A DNA stretch of 64,000 bases from Stromatinia cepivora (Eukaryota; Ascomycota; Leotiomycetes; Helotiales; Sclerotiniaceae), in assembly GCA_014898415.1 (NCBI GenBank), contig RCTD01000037.1:124001-188000 (forward strand), written 5' to 3'. Position numbers and translations under genes: made by a program. This document shows positions 25,995 through 37,625 of the stretch, piece after piece (within the stretch, counting starts at the first letter, position 1; every line of letters begins with the position of its first letter). The notes beneath the pieces were generated by a model that was not told the DNA's origin, ran no database searches, and saw only the letters and a list, made by a program, of their open reading frames with translations.

Positions 25995-28100
25995 CAGACA
26001 TGCAACAAAACCTATCTGAACCAAAATTGAAGTTTTTCGACCATGAAAACCACAATTCTACGTTTGGAATAAAATATCACAACAACCACTTGCTGATTCT
26101 ATCCGATTATTGGAGAATGCTAAAATCTTGCTTCCTCTGTATATGCTCAACGAGTTTGCGGGAGTTTGTAGTACTTGAAGATACTGTAACAGGAGGTTGA
26201 AAAAGAGGTGTAAGTCAAACCTCCTGAAAATTGCGATATGCAACAAAACTATTCTTGACTTTGACTAGCTTTTTCTTGTTTGAGTGCAAAAAACACATAT
26301 TTTGTGTTTGAAGTAGAATGTTACTTGTAGCTTTCAGTATTGCTCTTCAAGTGTTGAGTAATAATGAAGTTTTGCTTCTTTTCTGTTACTTAGTAGCCAA
26401 TGGTGGAAGGAGAACAGGAAAGGAAGATATGAAGTGAAGCTGTTATTATGTATCTGCCAAATTGAGAGACCAGAACAGAAATTGGTAGATGAGATGAGAA
26501 CATACAATAATACAACAAACAATATGTGCTAGGATCCCAAGTTCCATACTTATTCAAAATAGACACTGCCCAATATATTACCGTCATGAAATCCAAAGCT
26601 TCATTTTCCCTTTTGATGATAAAGAATGATGTTGTCCAGATTTGTAGATATGCAACAAGAAACAAGGGGACAGGTGATTGGGTGGGGAACAGGGACGAGT
26701 ATGGGAGAGAACATGAGACGATATAGAGGTTAGTGATAGTATACAGTTCAACTCTGGCCTTTGATTAAGACTTTATAAGACTGAGATCCTTCTTTATACT
26801 TCATTATAAGATCCCAGACTTGGATTCTCTCTTTAGGATCGAGATTGAGGTTATCCATATTTGCAGATATGCAACAAAACAGCAAAATTAAGATAACGAG
26901 ATACGAGACAGTGAACATGGGATGAAAAGTGAAGTTTCTCAGCTTCCTACCCACTTATCAACTGAGTGAATACACGGGAGTGGCGCCACTAGGCTGGACG
27001 ATCGGCCAATCTCCGCCATGCAAAATATCTCCAGATCTTTTGTTGCACATCGCAAAAAAGATCCCTGTTTTGATGTCCAGAAGAGGAAAAACACGCTAAG
27101 GATGGTTGGCTCTGGAAGAGCGCAAAAGGTTGCGAACGAGCGCAAAGGGGCCTGAGCTTTGCGATCGGAAGTTTACTGGTTGTTTGAAATCTGGGGAAAT
27201 CTGGGGAAATCTGATAAGGATGATGGATCGTGAGCTAGTGTGCCATTGCGGGAAGCCTGCGGGAAGCTAGTCCATGCGCAATGGGTTGAAAGTGAATATT
27301 GACCCATAGCTGGGTGATAGTGCTGTAATGAGAATTTCAGATATGCAACAAAAAGGGGTTGGGATGGTGATTGGGGGGATTGGATGGAGTGAGATGGGAT
27401 GAGAAGTCTAGAACCAATGAGCCAACATGGCTACAAGCGTGAATGTAGCGACAAAGCGGGAGCTATCGGCAGCGCGGCTACAGATTCATTCAACTTCCGT
27501 CAACTACCTACATGGGACCATTAGCTATGAGATACTGGGTAGATATGGAGCATTCTTATACCTACCTCACCTCACCTCACGTAAAACACCCATCTTCAAA
27601 ACCAAGAAATTGACCAATAAACGAATGATCGCAACATTTCAAAACCCTCAAACATGCAACCCAAAATACTTAATTTTCGTCCCTCACTCACCATCACTCC
27701 TCACATGTAAATTGAGCAATAGATAAACAAGCGCATGCATGGCATTGGAAAATCCAGACATGCAACGAAAGTTCCTTAGTACTCATGATTCCTATCCTCC
27801 CACGCCACAAACTGTTCCGCTACCGTCCAAACCCTAGAACTTCACTTCCCACATGCGACGGGAGCTTTCAAGAGTGGATTACTTCTCATCCCAAGATAGC
27901 CTCGGCATCTTTTCAAAAAACAAAGTAAACAAAGACAAAAACTAGCTAAACTTCTAAAATACACTCTTCCATTCCTCTTTCAAAACGCCCGAAACCTTGT
28001 ATTTGAGATCTCCCAACATGCAGGATTCAGAATCTGTTTTCAAAATGCAAAATTTCCCAAAATTGCAAAAGTTGAAAGAGCTCTCAGATGTGCAACAAAA
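25995..28100. repeat. Cluster of a dispersed 16-bp repeat, consensus CAGAYATGCAACAAAA
   Basis: Copies on the plus strand: 25995-26010, 26233-26248, 26645-26660, 26864-26879, 27338-27353, 27755-27770 and 28085-28100. An inverted copy lies at 27038-27053 and a weaker one at about 27650-27665. The invariant core is ATGCAAC or GTGCAAC, usually followed by AAAA. Spacing is irregular (about 170-420 bp), so this is not a simple tandem array. Copies at 26645, 27338 and 28085 are followed by related G-rich text (GGTGATTGGG-like), and copies at 26645 and 26864 share preceding text (TCCANATTTGYAGATATGC), which suggests old units longer than the core. No ORF or known element spans the cluster. Confidence 0.6.
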
Positions 28101-31017
28101 CTTTTTGATATTGGGATTGCCACGTGATGGGCAGGTGATGAGGGGGGTATTGGATGGTTGGGTTGTGCGGTGTGTGTCCTTGTCAATGGTGCTTTCTCTT
28201 CCATTCACATGGGTTATTTACCACCGATTGAACTCATATGCTTGCGAGTTGAGGGATCTATTAGATCTCAGTATGCTTTAACACTTTTCGGTTCTGGGAA
28301 GAAAACAAACGATGCAAGCTTCCTTTAATGTTCATCCGCCTCTCGTGTGATACTTCCCAGCGTCATTTACAGGTTGACCGCTTTCCTTCCAGATGCAACT
28401 CTTGTGCCGGAATCACACGATAGGGACATTGTTATTCGACCTTGCAGGTTGCTGGATGTTATCTTGCCAGATAAAGGCTTAGGCTGGATTTTTAGATTGT
28501 TCTCTGTTCATGACATTTAGTGGTTATGAGTAGCAATAGTGTGTCACCATTGATCAAAACAATGTGAAGTTTCAAATAGATTTTCTTAATGACGAATCCA
28601 TACATCAACACTTCAACAGCTGCGTCTCAATCTCGCCTAGGCTCAAAATGTACCTAGCAAACTTCTAGAGACATGTTTTCGAAAGGAGCATCGCCGTATC
28701 ATTCAGCTGTAGGAAGCATTTCCAAGCTTCAAAGAGTCTCGGGAAACTTTAGTATGAGGTTTCAATTTCTTCGTCCGAATGAGTTTTTTCTTCACAAAAC
28801 TTGGCGTATTACAGTATCTTTCATCTCTTAAGTATTATGAAATATCAGCGACTTGACTGTATTTGGATAGAAACATCGAGACTGCTTTTGAGGACTGTAC
28901 GGAGGTTGAAAGGGTAAGTAATGTAAGACATTCTTTTACCCACATATCGCTGTTTTTCCTGTCTTTTGATAACTGCTTTAAACAACTTGAATAGATATTG
29001 AACTATCCCCCCCCCCCAAATTTTGAATCTCAATGAAATTTCGAGGTTTTGATAAAATTTGAAGATTTGGAAACTTTTAATAGATTTTAAATAATTTGTA
29101 AATAGATTTCGAAATAAAATATTAATAATTTTAATGATTTTAGATGATTTCTATTAGAAAATTAAAAATTTATAATACTTTATCCGTTTCGTTTTCATCG
29201 TATAAATTTTCAACCAGCGTAACGATATGATTGGTTAAGGCCTCTATAGGTGGGGCAAGCACGGTCATTTTTTTGGTGTTTTACAATAACTTTCTTCATC
29301 AACCTCCGTATGGTGATATCTGCAGCGATCTACGATTTCCTTACATGGATTACGAGAATCATACATAAGCCTCACTGCCACAAGTAACACAGCGAGGAAA
29401 GAGAATGATTCGGGAAGGTCGAGACAAGCATCACTTGACTTGGACTGTCACCCAACGTGGTTTGATCTTATGATCCGGGCCTTTCCCGAGCCTTACCTTA
29501 AGGTTAGTAGGTAGCAAATTTCCCCAAGGTCAAATAAGGGGGGGGGGGGCAAAATTGATACGAATACTTTATCCGTGCCGTGCGTATTGTCTACATAGTA
29601 TACTCAGACCAAAAGACAATAATGAAGGAATTTCCGAGCACCGAACAGTGCACAAATTGGAGTGAGTTTACGAACAGAGTATGATGACATCATATTCTCA
29701 AAGTTTGTACGGGTCAAAACTTTCATCGAACAGCTCATCGCCACCCACAATGAAGGATATCCCTGGAAACAACAGCCTTATGAAATTTTTGTAAAGTGTG
29801 ACAAGGGAGGCAACTTTATCTTATTATTTTCGCCACAAAGAGAAATCCTTTGCTGATGTTTATTTTGTTGGGAAAAGTAGAAGATTTATTAATTACATAT
29901 AATTTGTTCTCGTGGTACAAGTTTTACCGCAACGCACACTAACTAGACCTCAGCCGCTCTATCTCATCCCACGGGCGCAGTTAAGTGACTCTGGAGTACA
30001 TCGGGTTAATGACATACCGGTATGATACTTGAGGCTGTAAATGGTCATCAGTTTAATACAGTAATAGTGTTATGGCATTGTCTCGGAAAGTAAAAGAGAT
30101 GGATCCCTCCTTACTAAGTGATTGGGCACGCTGAGCCCGAAGATACCCAATGACGTTTAAAAGGACCCCGCCAGTAAGATAGATGATAAGCCATTCCCAA
30201 CTTCTAAAGTAAGATCACTAGGTAACCTTATATCGATGAAAAAGAAATTACTATTAATTATAATTGCCGTGGAGTATTGGGATTTATCGGGTTGTCTTAT
30301 GTATAAGTTGATATATTTGATATAGATTCTAGAAGATTAAGGAAAATTAAGGAAGATTAAACTAGTGGGGTAATTTTCCATCAATTTCGTAGCATCATCT
30401 CGCATCAAACTTGGAAAATCTTCAATTAGGCAAATCCCCGGAAAATCCCTTAAAAAGGTAAAAAGGTCATAAAAGTATTTAGAAAAAGTTCAACCGCGCG
30501 CCAAATAAAGGATGAGATATTCCTGGATTTGTGGATAATTTATTATTCTGTACATAATCACGCATATCCGATAGAACCGCCCGAAGCAGGTTCATTAGCT
30601 TCTGTTTCCCAAGGGTTGTTGCTACTTAGATTCTCAAGCCACCTCCCTCGAAATCAAGCGCTGTTGTAACTTGTCAACTTTTCGCTTTTTAGTACCAACC
30701 TGACCCTGTAAATTTTCATATCTCACCGACATTCACTTCTGCTTCTGTCTGTTTCTTTCCCCTCACTCGTCATATTACGACATTACCTTGGGGTATGACT
30801 TGTGGTGATTTGATTCGATTTATTCCATCAAAACCTTCACAACAAAACACAAAACAATTATTTACATCGTTAAATATTCTACAGAAGTCCAGACAACAAG
30901 TTTAGAACCAAAATCAAGAGCCTAATTATTTATTAGTGCTAACTATCACAAATCTCGGAAGGGAATAGTCAGCGAAGTATTTTCCTGTCGCAAATCGGGA
31001 ATACCCCGCCATCAATC
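28101..31017. other. Intergenic region upstream of the DUF3824 gene
   Basis: No gene could be supported. A run of 11 C at 29007-29017 and a run of 12 G at 29538-29549 bracket about 520 bp whose left half is AT-rich. CAAAATT words occur near both runs, but not as proper terminal inverted repeats. The last 400 bp (from about 30600) has the pyrimidine- and A-rich character of a fungal 5' leader and probably contains the promoter of the next gene. Confidence 0.4.
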
Positions 31018-33345
31018 ATGACTTACGACTATGAGTATGAGACGGTCGAAGAACCACGTCGACATCGATCTCATCGTCATCGAAAAGATGATCGCGAACC
31101 AAGATATGCTGATGAGCCACGTTACGTCGAAACTCAAGAAACTTATGTTCGCTCGGCCGCTACCAAATCTCCTGTAGCCTATGCACCCGACGCACCCGTC
31201 AGAGAAAGAGAGAGAGAAATCACTCAAACAAGAGACCTCGTACGTCAACCTCGTCGTGAAGATAGCGATTTGTCAGTCGAGGAAGTTAGAAGAGATTTTC
31301 CACCACCAGCGGGTGGTGCCTATATTGACCAACGTACGACGGTGCGTGAGGCTAGGTACGGCCCGCCAGCCCGTCGCTCTCGGTCCGTAGGGCGTGATGG
31401 CCGATACGGAGAATACCTTGATGATAGCAGAGGCGACCCACGACGCTCTTTCCAAGAAATCGATCGACGAAGTGATCATTACGAAGATACAAACCCCGAA
31501 GATAAACGATCACTTTCACGAAATCAAAAAATTGCTGCCGCTGTTGGAGGAGCTGCTTTAGCAGTTGGTGCAAAGGAATTATGGGATCGAAGATCTGCTG
31601 AAGGTAGACCAGTCGAGCGAAACCCATTAACTTCTGCTATGGTCGGAGCTGCCGGGGCTTTGGCTGCATATGAAGGAACAGAACTTTACGATAAACATGG
31701 AAACAAAGAAAAGAAAGTCAAGAAGTATGCTGTTCACAGAGGCCGAAATGGTGAAGTTCAAGAAACCTATTACTCTGAAGAAGAGGAGATTAAACCTGAA
31801 AAGAAAAAGGGTCGCCGCAAGTCAATTGTTGATAGTGCCATGGCTCTTGCAGGGCTAGGTGCTGCCGCAAAGGGTGTTGAACATCATCGAGAAGAACGTC
31901 ATCGAGGACGCCGAGGTAGCGGTGATAGCTATTACGAGGAATCAACCTCAAGAAGAAGCAGATCCAAGTCAAGATCAGGGGAGGGAACCGCTAAATATCA
32001 ACAAGCCGCCAAGGCAGCTCTCTTAGCTGGTGCTGCGGAAGCATTCCGAGTTCGAAATGAGCCAGGAGCTTGGGGTGGTGAGAAGGGAAAACGTATCCTC
32101 ACTGCAGCTATTGGAGCTGGTGGTATTGATGCCGCTATTGACAAAGATTCCGATAAGAAGAGCAAGCGTCATATCCTTGAAGCAGTTGTTGGAGGTCTCG
32201 TTGGAAATCGTGCCATTAATGGATCGCGAAAGGATGTCGAAGAAGATCCTGTTACTGGACGTTCTCGATCCAGATCTCGAGCACGTTCTTCATCCCGAGG
32301 TGGAGGAGGAGGTGGTGGAACCGGTCTTGCTGCTCTTGCAACTGCAGGTCTTGGAGCTATTGCTGGTAAGAAATTACTTGATCGTTCCAGATCCCGTTCG
32401 AGAGCCCGTTCCCATTCCAGAGCTCGCTCCCATTCACGCGGACGCAGAGATAGTTATAGCCGCAGTCCATCACCAGATCGCAACAAGCGTAGCAGAAGCA
32501 AGAGTGTTAGTGCAATGGCAAGAAAGGGTTTGGCTGCTCTTGGTATTGGAGCTGGAGCTGGAGCTGCTGCCAATGAAGTCGGTCGTAGCCGTGATCGTAG
32601 TCGCAGTCGTAATCGTGATGACTATGATGACTACAGTGATTATGATGATCGCTCAAGACGAACTCGAGGTCAAAGAGGGGATGTGTACGGTAACCCACGT
32701 TATTCTGAGTCTCGTGGAAGTGTAGACAGTCGTGGAGGTGCTAGGGCAAGGGATGGACAGAGAAACAAGAAGGTTGCTGAAGGAAAGAATGGATATAATA
32801 GCGATGATTCTTTGATATCTTCGTCAGAGGATGAGAGGAGGGTTAAAAAGATGAAAGGTAAGCAATTTATTACGGCTGGTTTAGCAACTGTTGCCACAAT
32901 ACATGCAGCGCATAATGTATACTCAAGCATGGAGAAACGTGATGCGCGACACAAGGCTGTTCAGGAGGGAGAAATGACCCCAGAGGAGGCAAGGAAGCTT
33001 AGAGCAAAGGCTGCATTACAAGATGCAGCATCTGTTGGAATTGCTGCACTCGGTATCAAAGGAGCCATCTCAGAAATCAAGGAAGCAAATGAGATACGAC
33101 ACGAATGTAAAGAATTTCGAGAGAAGAAAGGTGAACGTCATAAGAAACGTCTCGAAAGACAAAAGAAGCTTGCAGAGAATGGTGGAAGAAGACAAAGAGA
33201 TGATTCTCGCAGCACTTGTTCTCCTTATGATAGTCGCTACGATGATCGATATGATGACCGCCGTTACAATTCTGGCCCTCGTTACTATGATGGAAATCCA
33301 TATTCTACAGGTTTACCAGCTCCGCCTGTTGGATATGAAAGATAA
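31018..33345 (+). CDS. DUF3824-type, Arg/Ser-rich protein with Gly/Ala helical repeats
   Basis: A single-exon gene of 775 residues starts at ATG 31018 (MTYDYEYETVEEPRRHRSH). The N-terminus is strongly basic and disordered. From about residue 165 on, Gly/Ala-rich amphipathic or membrane-like helices recur (KIAAAVGGAALAVGAKELW, SAMVGAAGALAAYEGTELYD, LAALATAGLGAIAGKKLLD, GLAALGIGAGAGAAANE). They are separated by RS-dipeptide stretches such as SRSRSRARSHSRARSHSRG. This alternation is typical of fungal DUF3824 proteins, whose function is not known to me. The C-terminal part (KQFITAGLATVATIHAAHN, then EEARKLRAKAALQDAASVG) is more conserved-looking and is followed by a lysine-rich helix and a Tyr/Asp/Pro tail. 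There are no catalytic motifs. Confidence 0.85.
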   Translation: MTYDYEYETVEEPRRHRSHRHRKDDREPRYADEPRYVETQETYVRSAATKSPVAYAPDAPVREREREITQTRDLVRQPRREDSDLSVEEVRRDFPPPAGGAYIDQRTTVREARYGPPARRSRSVGRDGRYGEYLDDSRGDPRRSFQEIDRRSDHYEDTNPEDKRSLSRNQKIAAAVGGAALAVGAKELWDRRSAEGRPVERNPLTSAMVGAAGALAAYEGTELYDKHGNKEKKVKKYAVHRGRNGEVQETYYSEEEEIKPEKKKGRRKSIVDSAMALAGLGAAAKGVEHHREERHRGRRGSGDSYYEESTSRRSRSKSRSGEGTAKYQQAAKAALLAGAAEAFRVRNEPGAWGGEKGKRILTAAIGAGGIDAAIDKDSDKKSKRHILEAVVGGLVGNRAINGSRKDVEEDPVTGRSRSRSRARSSSRGGGGGGGTGLAALATAGLGAIAGKKLLDRSRSRSRARSHSRARSHSRGRRDSYSRSPSPDRNKRSRSKSVSAMARKGLAALGIGAGAGAAANEVGRSRDRSRSRNRDDYDDYSDYDDRSRRTRGQRGDVYGNPRYSESRGSVDSRGGARARDGQRNKKVAEGKNGYNSDDSLISSSEDERRVKKMKGKQFITAGLATVATIHAAHNVYSSMEKRDARHKAVQEGEMTPEEARKLRAKAALQDAASVGIAALGIKGAISEIKEANEIRHECKEFREKKGERHKKRLERQKKLAENGGRRQRDDSRSTCSPYDSRYDDRYDDRRYNSGPRYYDGNPYSTGLPAPPVGYER

Positions 33346-34278
33346 TTCATATCCTTCATCGCACATCGACAAGTTCGTCATCCACATTCGTTTTTTCTGG
33401 CTTTCACGCAATACAATGCCTTTGTTCCAGCTTCGCCTAAAATATCATTCCAATCGCAGATTTGGAAACAGCAAAAGATCTACAGAGAGGAGTTATACAA
33501 TGAGGGTGCACCTTTGGGGTCTTTCTTCGGCGCAAAGATGATATAATGAGTTCACGACCATCACAGAGTTTCTCCATGCCTTGACGATTTTTCATATATT
33601 TGTTTCATTTGTTTTACATAACACCCAGACGTTGTTTTTTGATTTTTGCATTTTCATTTTTTTGTCGTTATCTACTATTCTTCATTTCACGCTATAGGAG
33701 ATAGATGAAGAAATGTTACAACGATCTTACCCAAAGCAATTCCGAGTTCACATTTTATATTTCCCAAATTTAAATGAGAACCATAACTGATTGGTATATT
33801 TCTCCATAATAGCTCGCTCCCATCGCCATTAAGAAAGCTAGTTCAAGAAGCTTATTGCCCCCGCGAATTAAAGTGTGATAACGTACAAGTAACGCGCGGA
33901 CAACGAAGTGGAACGGAAGGATGACGATGGATCGGATGGGTACATTAGTGCGGGATTTACGAAAATTTGCACACGATTTACGAAACGACGGACAAAATAT
34001 ACAAATGAATGAAATTGGGCCATGCGATATGACACGGCAATCTTATGAATTGATGACTAGCTTCAGCCTTACTTTTTACATCTTTTTCGCTGGTTATGGA
34101 TGGGGAATTTTTTTTATGCAGTTTTGAGGGATGATGATCCTTTGGTTGGTTGTTGGTTGTTAGTTGGGGGATGCGGGATTTGGATAGGGAAGGATGCAAA
34201 TGCATATGCAGATGCAGATGCGGGTGTTGATGATGGATTATGCGTTTGGTGGGTAGGTAGGCGGTGAGGAAGAGAAGA

Positions 34279-34298
34279 GGGGTGGGGTTGGGGGTGGG
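34279..34298 (+). other. G-quadruplex motif
   Basis: Four G-runs (4, 4, 5 and 3 G) are separated by loops of 1, 2 and 1 bases, which meets the standard G3+N1-7 pattern on the plus strand. It lies within the C-depleted stretch. Confidence 0.6.
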
Positions 34299-35132
34299 AT
34301 GTGGAATGTGGAACGGATGGATTTTCTTCTATCTTTTTTCTTTAAATCCGTTTTTTGATGTTTTGCTTTCTTTTTTTTCTTTTTTCGTTTTTGATTTTGA
34401 TTTTGATGTTGGATTCAGGATGGGGAATCGGGTAGATTGAGTGAAATAGGATTGGTTAGCATAGGTTAAGATAGGATATGATAAGCTACTACTCGAATCA
34501 AATGAATCTTCGTACCATATTTTCTTTGCTTATAATTTTCATATACTATATATATGTGAATGTGAATACTAGGTAGGTAGTAGATATAGATGAATAACTA
34601 GAACTAGTATGCGAATTGATAATATATGTATGTGTGTATGAAAAATGATTATATAAGAATATGAGAATCCCTATGTAGTATAGTAAATCAAAAAGCAACT
34701 GGTAAATATCGATCTCATCTACGTATTCCTTTGGAGTGGATATGGAATGTGGATGAATAAAGTGTAGTGGAATGAATGGTGTTGGTTACGAATCGTGCGT
34801 GATGTTTGATGTTTGATGTGGGATGTGGGATGTGATATATATGATGTCGTCAGTTTGGGTATTGGGGATTGGATACTGGAATTCTAGATGGGCAGGTGGA
34901 GGTGGAGGTGGAGGTGATGGGGTAGATGCAGATGGATGGTTAGATGGATGATTATATGATAGAAGGATGTGGTGGATGAATGAATGGTATTTGCTTTTTG
35001 CTGTGGTTGTGGTTGATTTAAGTTGGAATTGGAATTTAAAAGCGGAGAGGGGTGGGAGAGGGATTGGAATTGGAATTGGAAGGGAGATGAGATTGAGGAT
35101 TAAGGATTGAGGATTGAAATTAGGGATTGGAA

Positions 35133-35152
35133 GGGGAGGGGAGGGAGTTGGG
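35133..35152 (+). other. G-quadruplex motif
   Basis: Four G-runs (4, 4, 3 and 3 G) have loops A, A and AGTT, again matching the standard pattern, in the most C-poor part of the region. Confidence 0.6.
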
Positions 35153-35506
35153 AAATGGAGAGAGATTGGGAATGAGGGGATGGGAAGGGAGTTGGGTTGG
35201 GAGTTGGACTGGCGTTTGATGGTGTTTTGTAGTGTTGATGATATGAATGAATGGCATAGTAGGTAGGTGAGTGGTATGTATTTATATATAGATGGAAATT
35301 ATATGAATTGATATAAAGTTAAAAAGTTAATTACTAGATGGTTGAGATATCTAAGATATGTTATCAATAGTATGTATGGTTTGAGATGTTATGTTGTTTG
35401 AAGGGTTGGTTGATTGATTGATTGGGGTTGGAATGGATGGTATATGTGGTTCGATATTGACTAATTTGTTGGGTGCTGGATAGATAGATGGATGGATGGA
35501 GGATTT

Positions 35507-35540
35507 GGAATATGGAATATGGAATATGGAATATGGAATA
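35507..35540. repeat. Heptamer tandem repeat (GGAATAT)n
   Basis: Almost five uninterrupted copies of GGAATAT, preceded by a short GATG/GATA array. Confidence 0.85.
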
Positions 35541-36010
35541 CAGAGAGTGTTTATTGTTTATGAATGGTATTTTTGGGTATATATACAGTAGCTAGGTATA
35601 ATGGGAATCGAAGGTTATGAAATAATGGATGATAAATGCGGCTGGGTGCTGCAAAAGCTGTGAATCAGGACTTTAGGAGTTGGGTGTTCTTCTTTTTCGT
35701 GATTCATTAGGTGCAAAAGGAAGAGTGGAATCGGAATCATTATGTTATCGTAGAAATATCAAGCCTTCGTTAGCTCTTCTCTGAGTTCGACTCCAAATTC
35801 TATCTCAGACTCTTGATTTCCGTTATCTCCGGTTCCTACTTTCACATGCACACTAATAACTTCCTCCAATCACTAGCCCTTCAAAATTTTTCCAAACCAT
35901 CTCTTCGCTTACTAGCTTTTTGAAAATTTCTTCCGTGCACAGACCATCCAAAAAATCTATATCAACCGCACTCCCCTCCCAATTTTTCTTTCTTCTTCAT
36001 CGACAATACT

Positions 36011-36218
36011 GTAAGTACAATCTACCCCCTACACTTTACCTTTCCCTCGGAGCAATATCTCATACGAATTTTATTCTCACACATTGAATAATTACTAACA
36101 TACATTCCTCCCACAGTCAAAGAATCATTTCTTTAGTAAACGTCCTTCTTCTGTGTTCTCTACAAGAGCCACAGACTCCAACCGAGACGATGAGTCGAAC
36201 CTCGATACCCTAGAGTGA
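36011..36218 (+). CDS. Probable intron plus terminal exon of an unrecognised small gene (partial)
   Basis: A textbook intron lies at 36011-36116: GTAAGT donor, TACTAACA branch site at about 36094-36101 and CCCACAG acceptor. The exon after it, 36117-36218, is open in the frame that crosses the junction in phase 0, and encodes 33 residues (SKNHFFSKRPSSVFSTRATD..., ending SNLDTLE) before TGA. Before the intron the same frame is open from about 35930 without an ATG, so the start must lie in an earlier, unidentified exon. The alternative is a non-coding spliced transcript. No family was recognised. Confidence 0.4.
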
Positions 36219-37180
36219 AACCGTTTTGCTTTCGTTTTATTCGTCAGAATAACGTTCATGCTCCTTTTTGGGGATGTGGATGTATAGAAAGTGGTGATGA
36301 TCTCGACCCTTTGTTGGTTCTCTTAGGAGACTGGCTCTGGGTGGGTGTTGATGGTTGTCTGATCGGTTTTTTTAATACTTTTTTTTTCATTGCGTTCCTG
36401 GCGTGGCTGGGGTGTAAAGAAGAAATTTTGGATGGGTTGTATGGATGGGTGTTGGGTTTGCGAAGTGTGTTGATGGTGTAGATATATATATTGTTGGAGA
36501 GGATTCCGTTCTGTGGTTATTGTTGGGTGGGAGTTATGGCTGCAAATGTATTCAATTCATATTCAAGTGAGGTATTCTATCTTACTCAATACACCGTCCT
36601 TTTAAATTGATAATCACTCTCATCACTTGATTGTCCTTGTTTCTTCATCACAAACCCGATTTCAATCCATCTTTTCAACTGAATCACTCGCGCGAATTTT
36701 ACTCAAAAGTTTCCTTAGGGCACTCCACAGCCCAAGCACTTATATGCTCTAAATACCGTGTCATTAATACACTGAATCACCATACTATAATACATACTTG
36801 CAACAGTCCAATTAATCAGCTTCCACTTTTCCCATATATTAACTCATTAATCAATCTCACCATCTACCGGTATTCATCCACCTACTCCAATTCAAAAGAA
36901 AATGCAAGGATACCTGCCTACCACATTTGATTTGAATACAAAAGATAGGATATATTCGAATATCTCATGAAGTATGCTATACTCTGCGCTGTGCACACGG
37001 CTGTGGTGTAGGTTAGTTAGAGAATAGTGATGGAGATATAATAATAATATCCAGGATCGATCGGGTTTGCAAGGCGATAGTGAGTGAGAATGAGATTTGA
37101 TTTTTTTTTTGGCTATCGAATCTCGTATTTTTTCATCATTGTTAGTGATTGCTAATGTGATTGATGATGTGGTGGCGATT

Positions 37181-37213
37181 GTTAATGTTAATGTTAATGT
37201 TAATGTTAATGTT
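37181..37213. repeat. Hexamer tandem repeat (GTTAAT)n
   Basis: About five and a half perfect copies. The unit differs from the TTAGGG telomeric repeat of filamentous fungi, so this is an ordinary microsatellite. Confidence 0.85.
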
Positions 37214-37346
37214 GTTGTCGTCGGGGATGAGAGTGGTGGGAGGTCGTGCTGTGTTTGTATGATGTGATATATGTGATGAACTTACTACTTGAGTGATGCT
37301 GTTGGTTTTGTTGAGGTGGTTGGGGAGTGTTTATATAGGATTTCAT

Positions 37347-37376
37347 AGAGTGGTAGAGTGGTAGAGTGGTAGAGTG
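37347..37376. repeat. Octamer tandem repeat (AGAGTGGT)n
   Basis: Roughly three and a half copies of AGAGTGGT, the last diverging to AGAGTGAT. Confidence 0.8.
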
Positions 37377-37625
37377 ATGGAGTGATGGGTTGTGTACGGA
37401 GAGGTGGAGTTTGTGATTTGTTAGGTGGGTGTAGGAAATAGATATACGATTTTGTATCTTTAGTGATTATATGCTTTCATACAGAGTATCCTGCTTCATT
37501 CCAACACCTCATACTTCGAGTTAATGTTTTAAAAGTCAAATTGGAAAAAAGAAACCATCATCTTCACATATCAGATACCCTCAGAATGTCCAAATCTCCC
37601 CCTAACCTCTAACATCCCATTCCCT

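Larger units (their letters stand above)
33346..36116. other. Non-coding region with strong strand asymmetry
   Basis: After the 3' end of the DUF3824 gene the plus strand becomes very rich in G, A and T and poor in C: 35041-35220 contains only three C. From about 35760 the character flips to C/T-rich with little G. Low-complexity GGATGG, GGAATTG and GGTGGA runs are frequent. No ORF in 33921-34127 or elsewhere looks genuine. The flip coincides with the probable leader of the spliced candidate gene described next. Confidence 0.5.
36219..37625. other. Intergenic region with simple repeats
   Basis: No gene could be supported; the frame at 36215-36481 begins with GTG and looks like chance. Simple repeats are listed separately. 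Confidence 0.4.

Noticed and set aside
32030..32725. Plus-strand frame of 231 codons inside the DUF3824 gene
   Set aside because: It is Leu/Val-rich text produced by the repetitive RS/Gly-Ala codons in another frame.
37181..37213. GTTAAT repeat as a possible interstitial telomere
   Set aside because: The fungal telomere repeat is TTAGGG; this unit differs at two positions in every copy.
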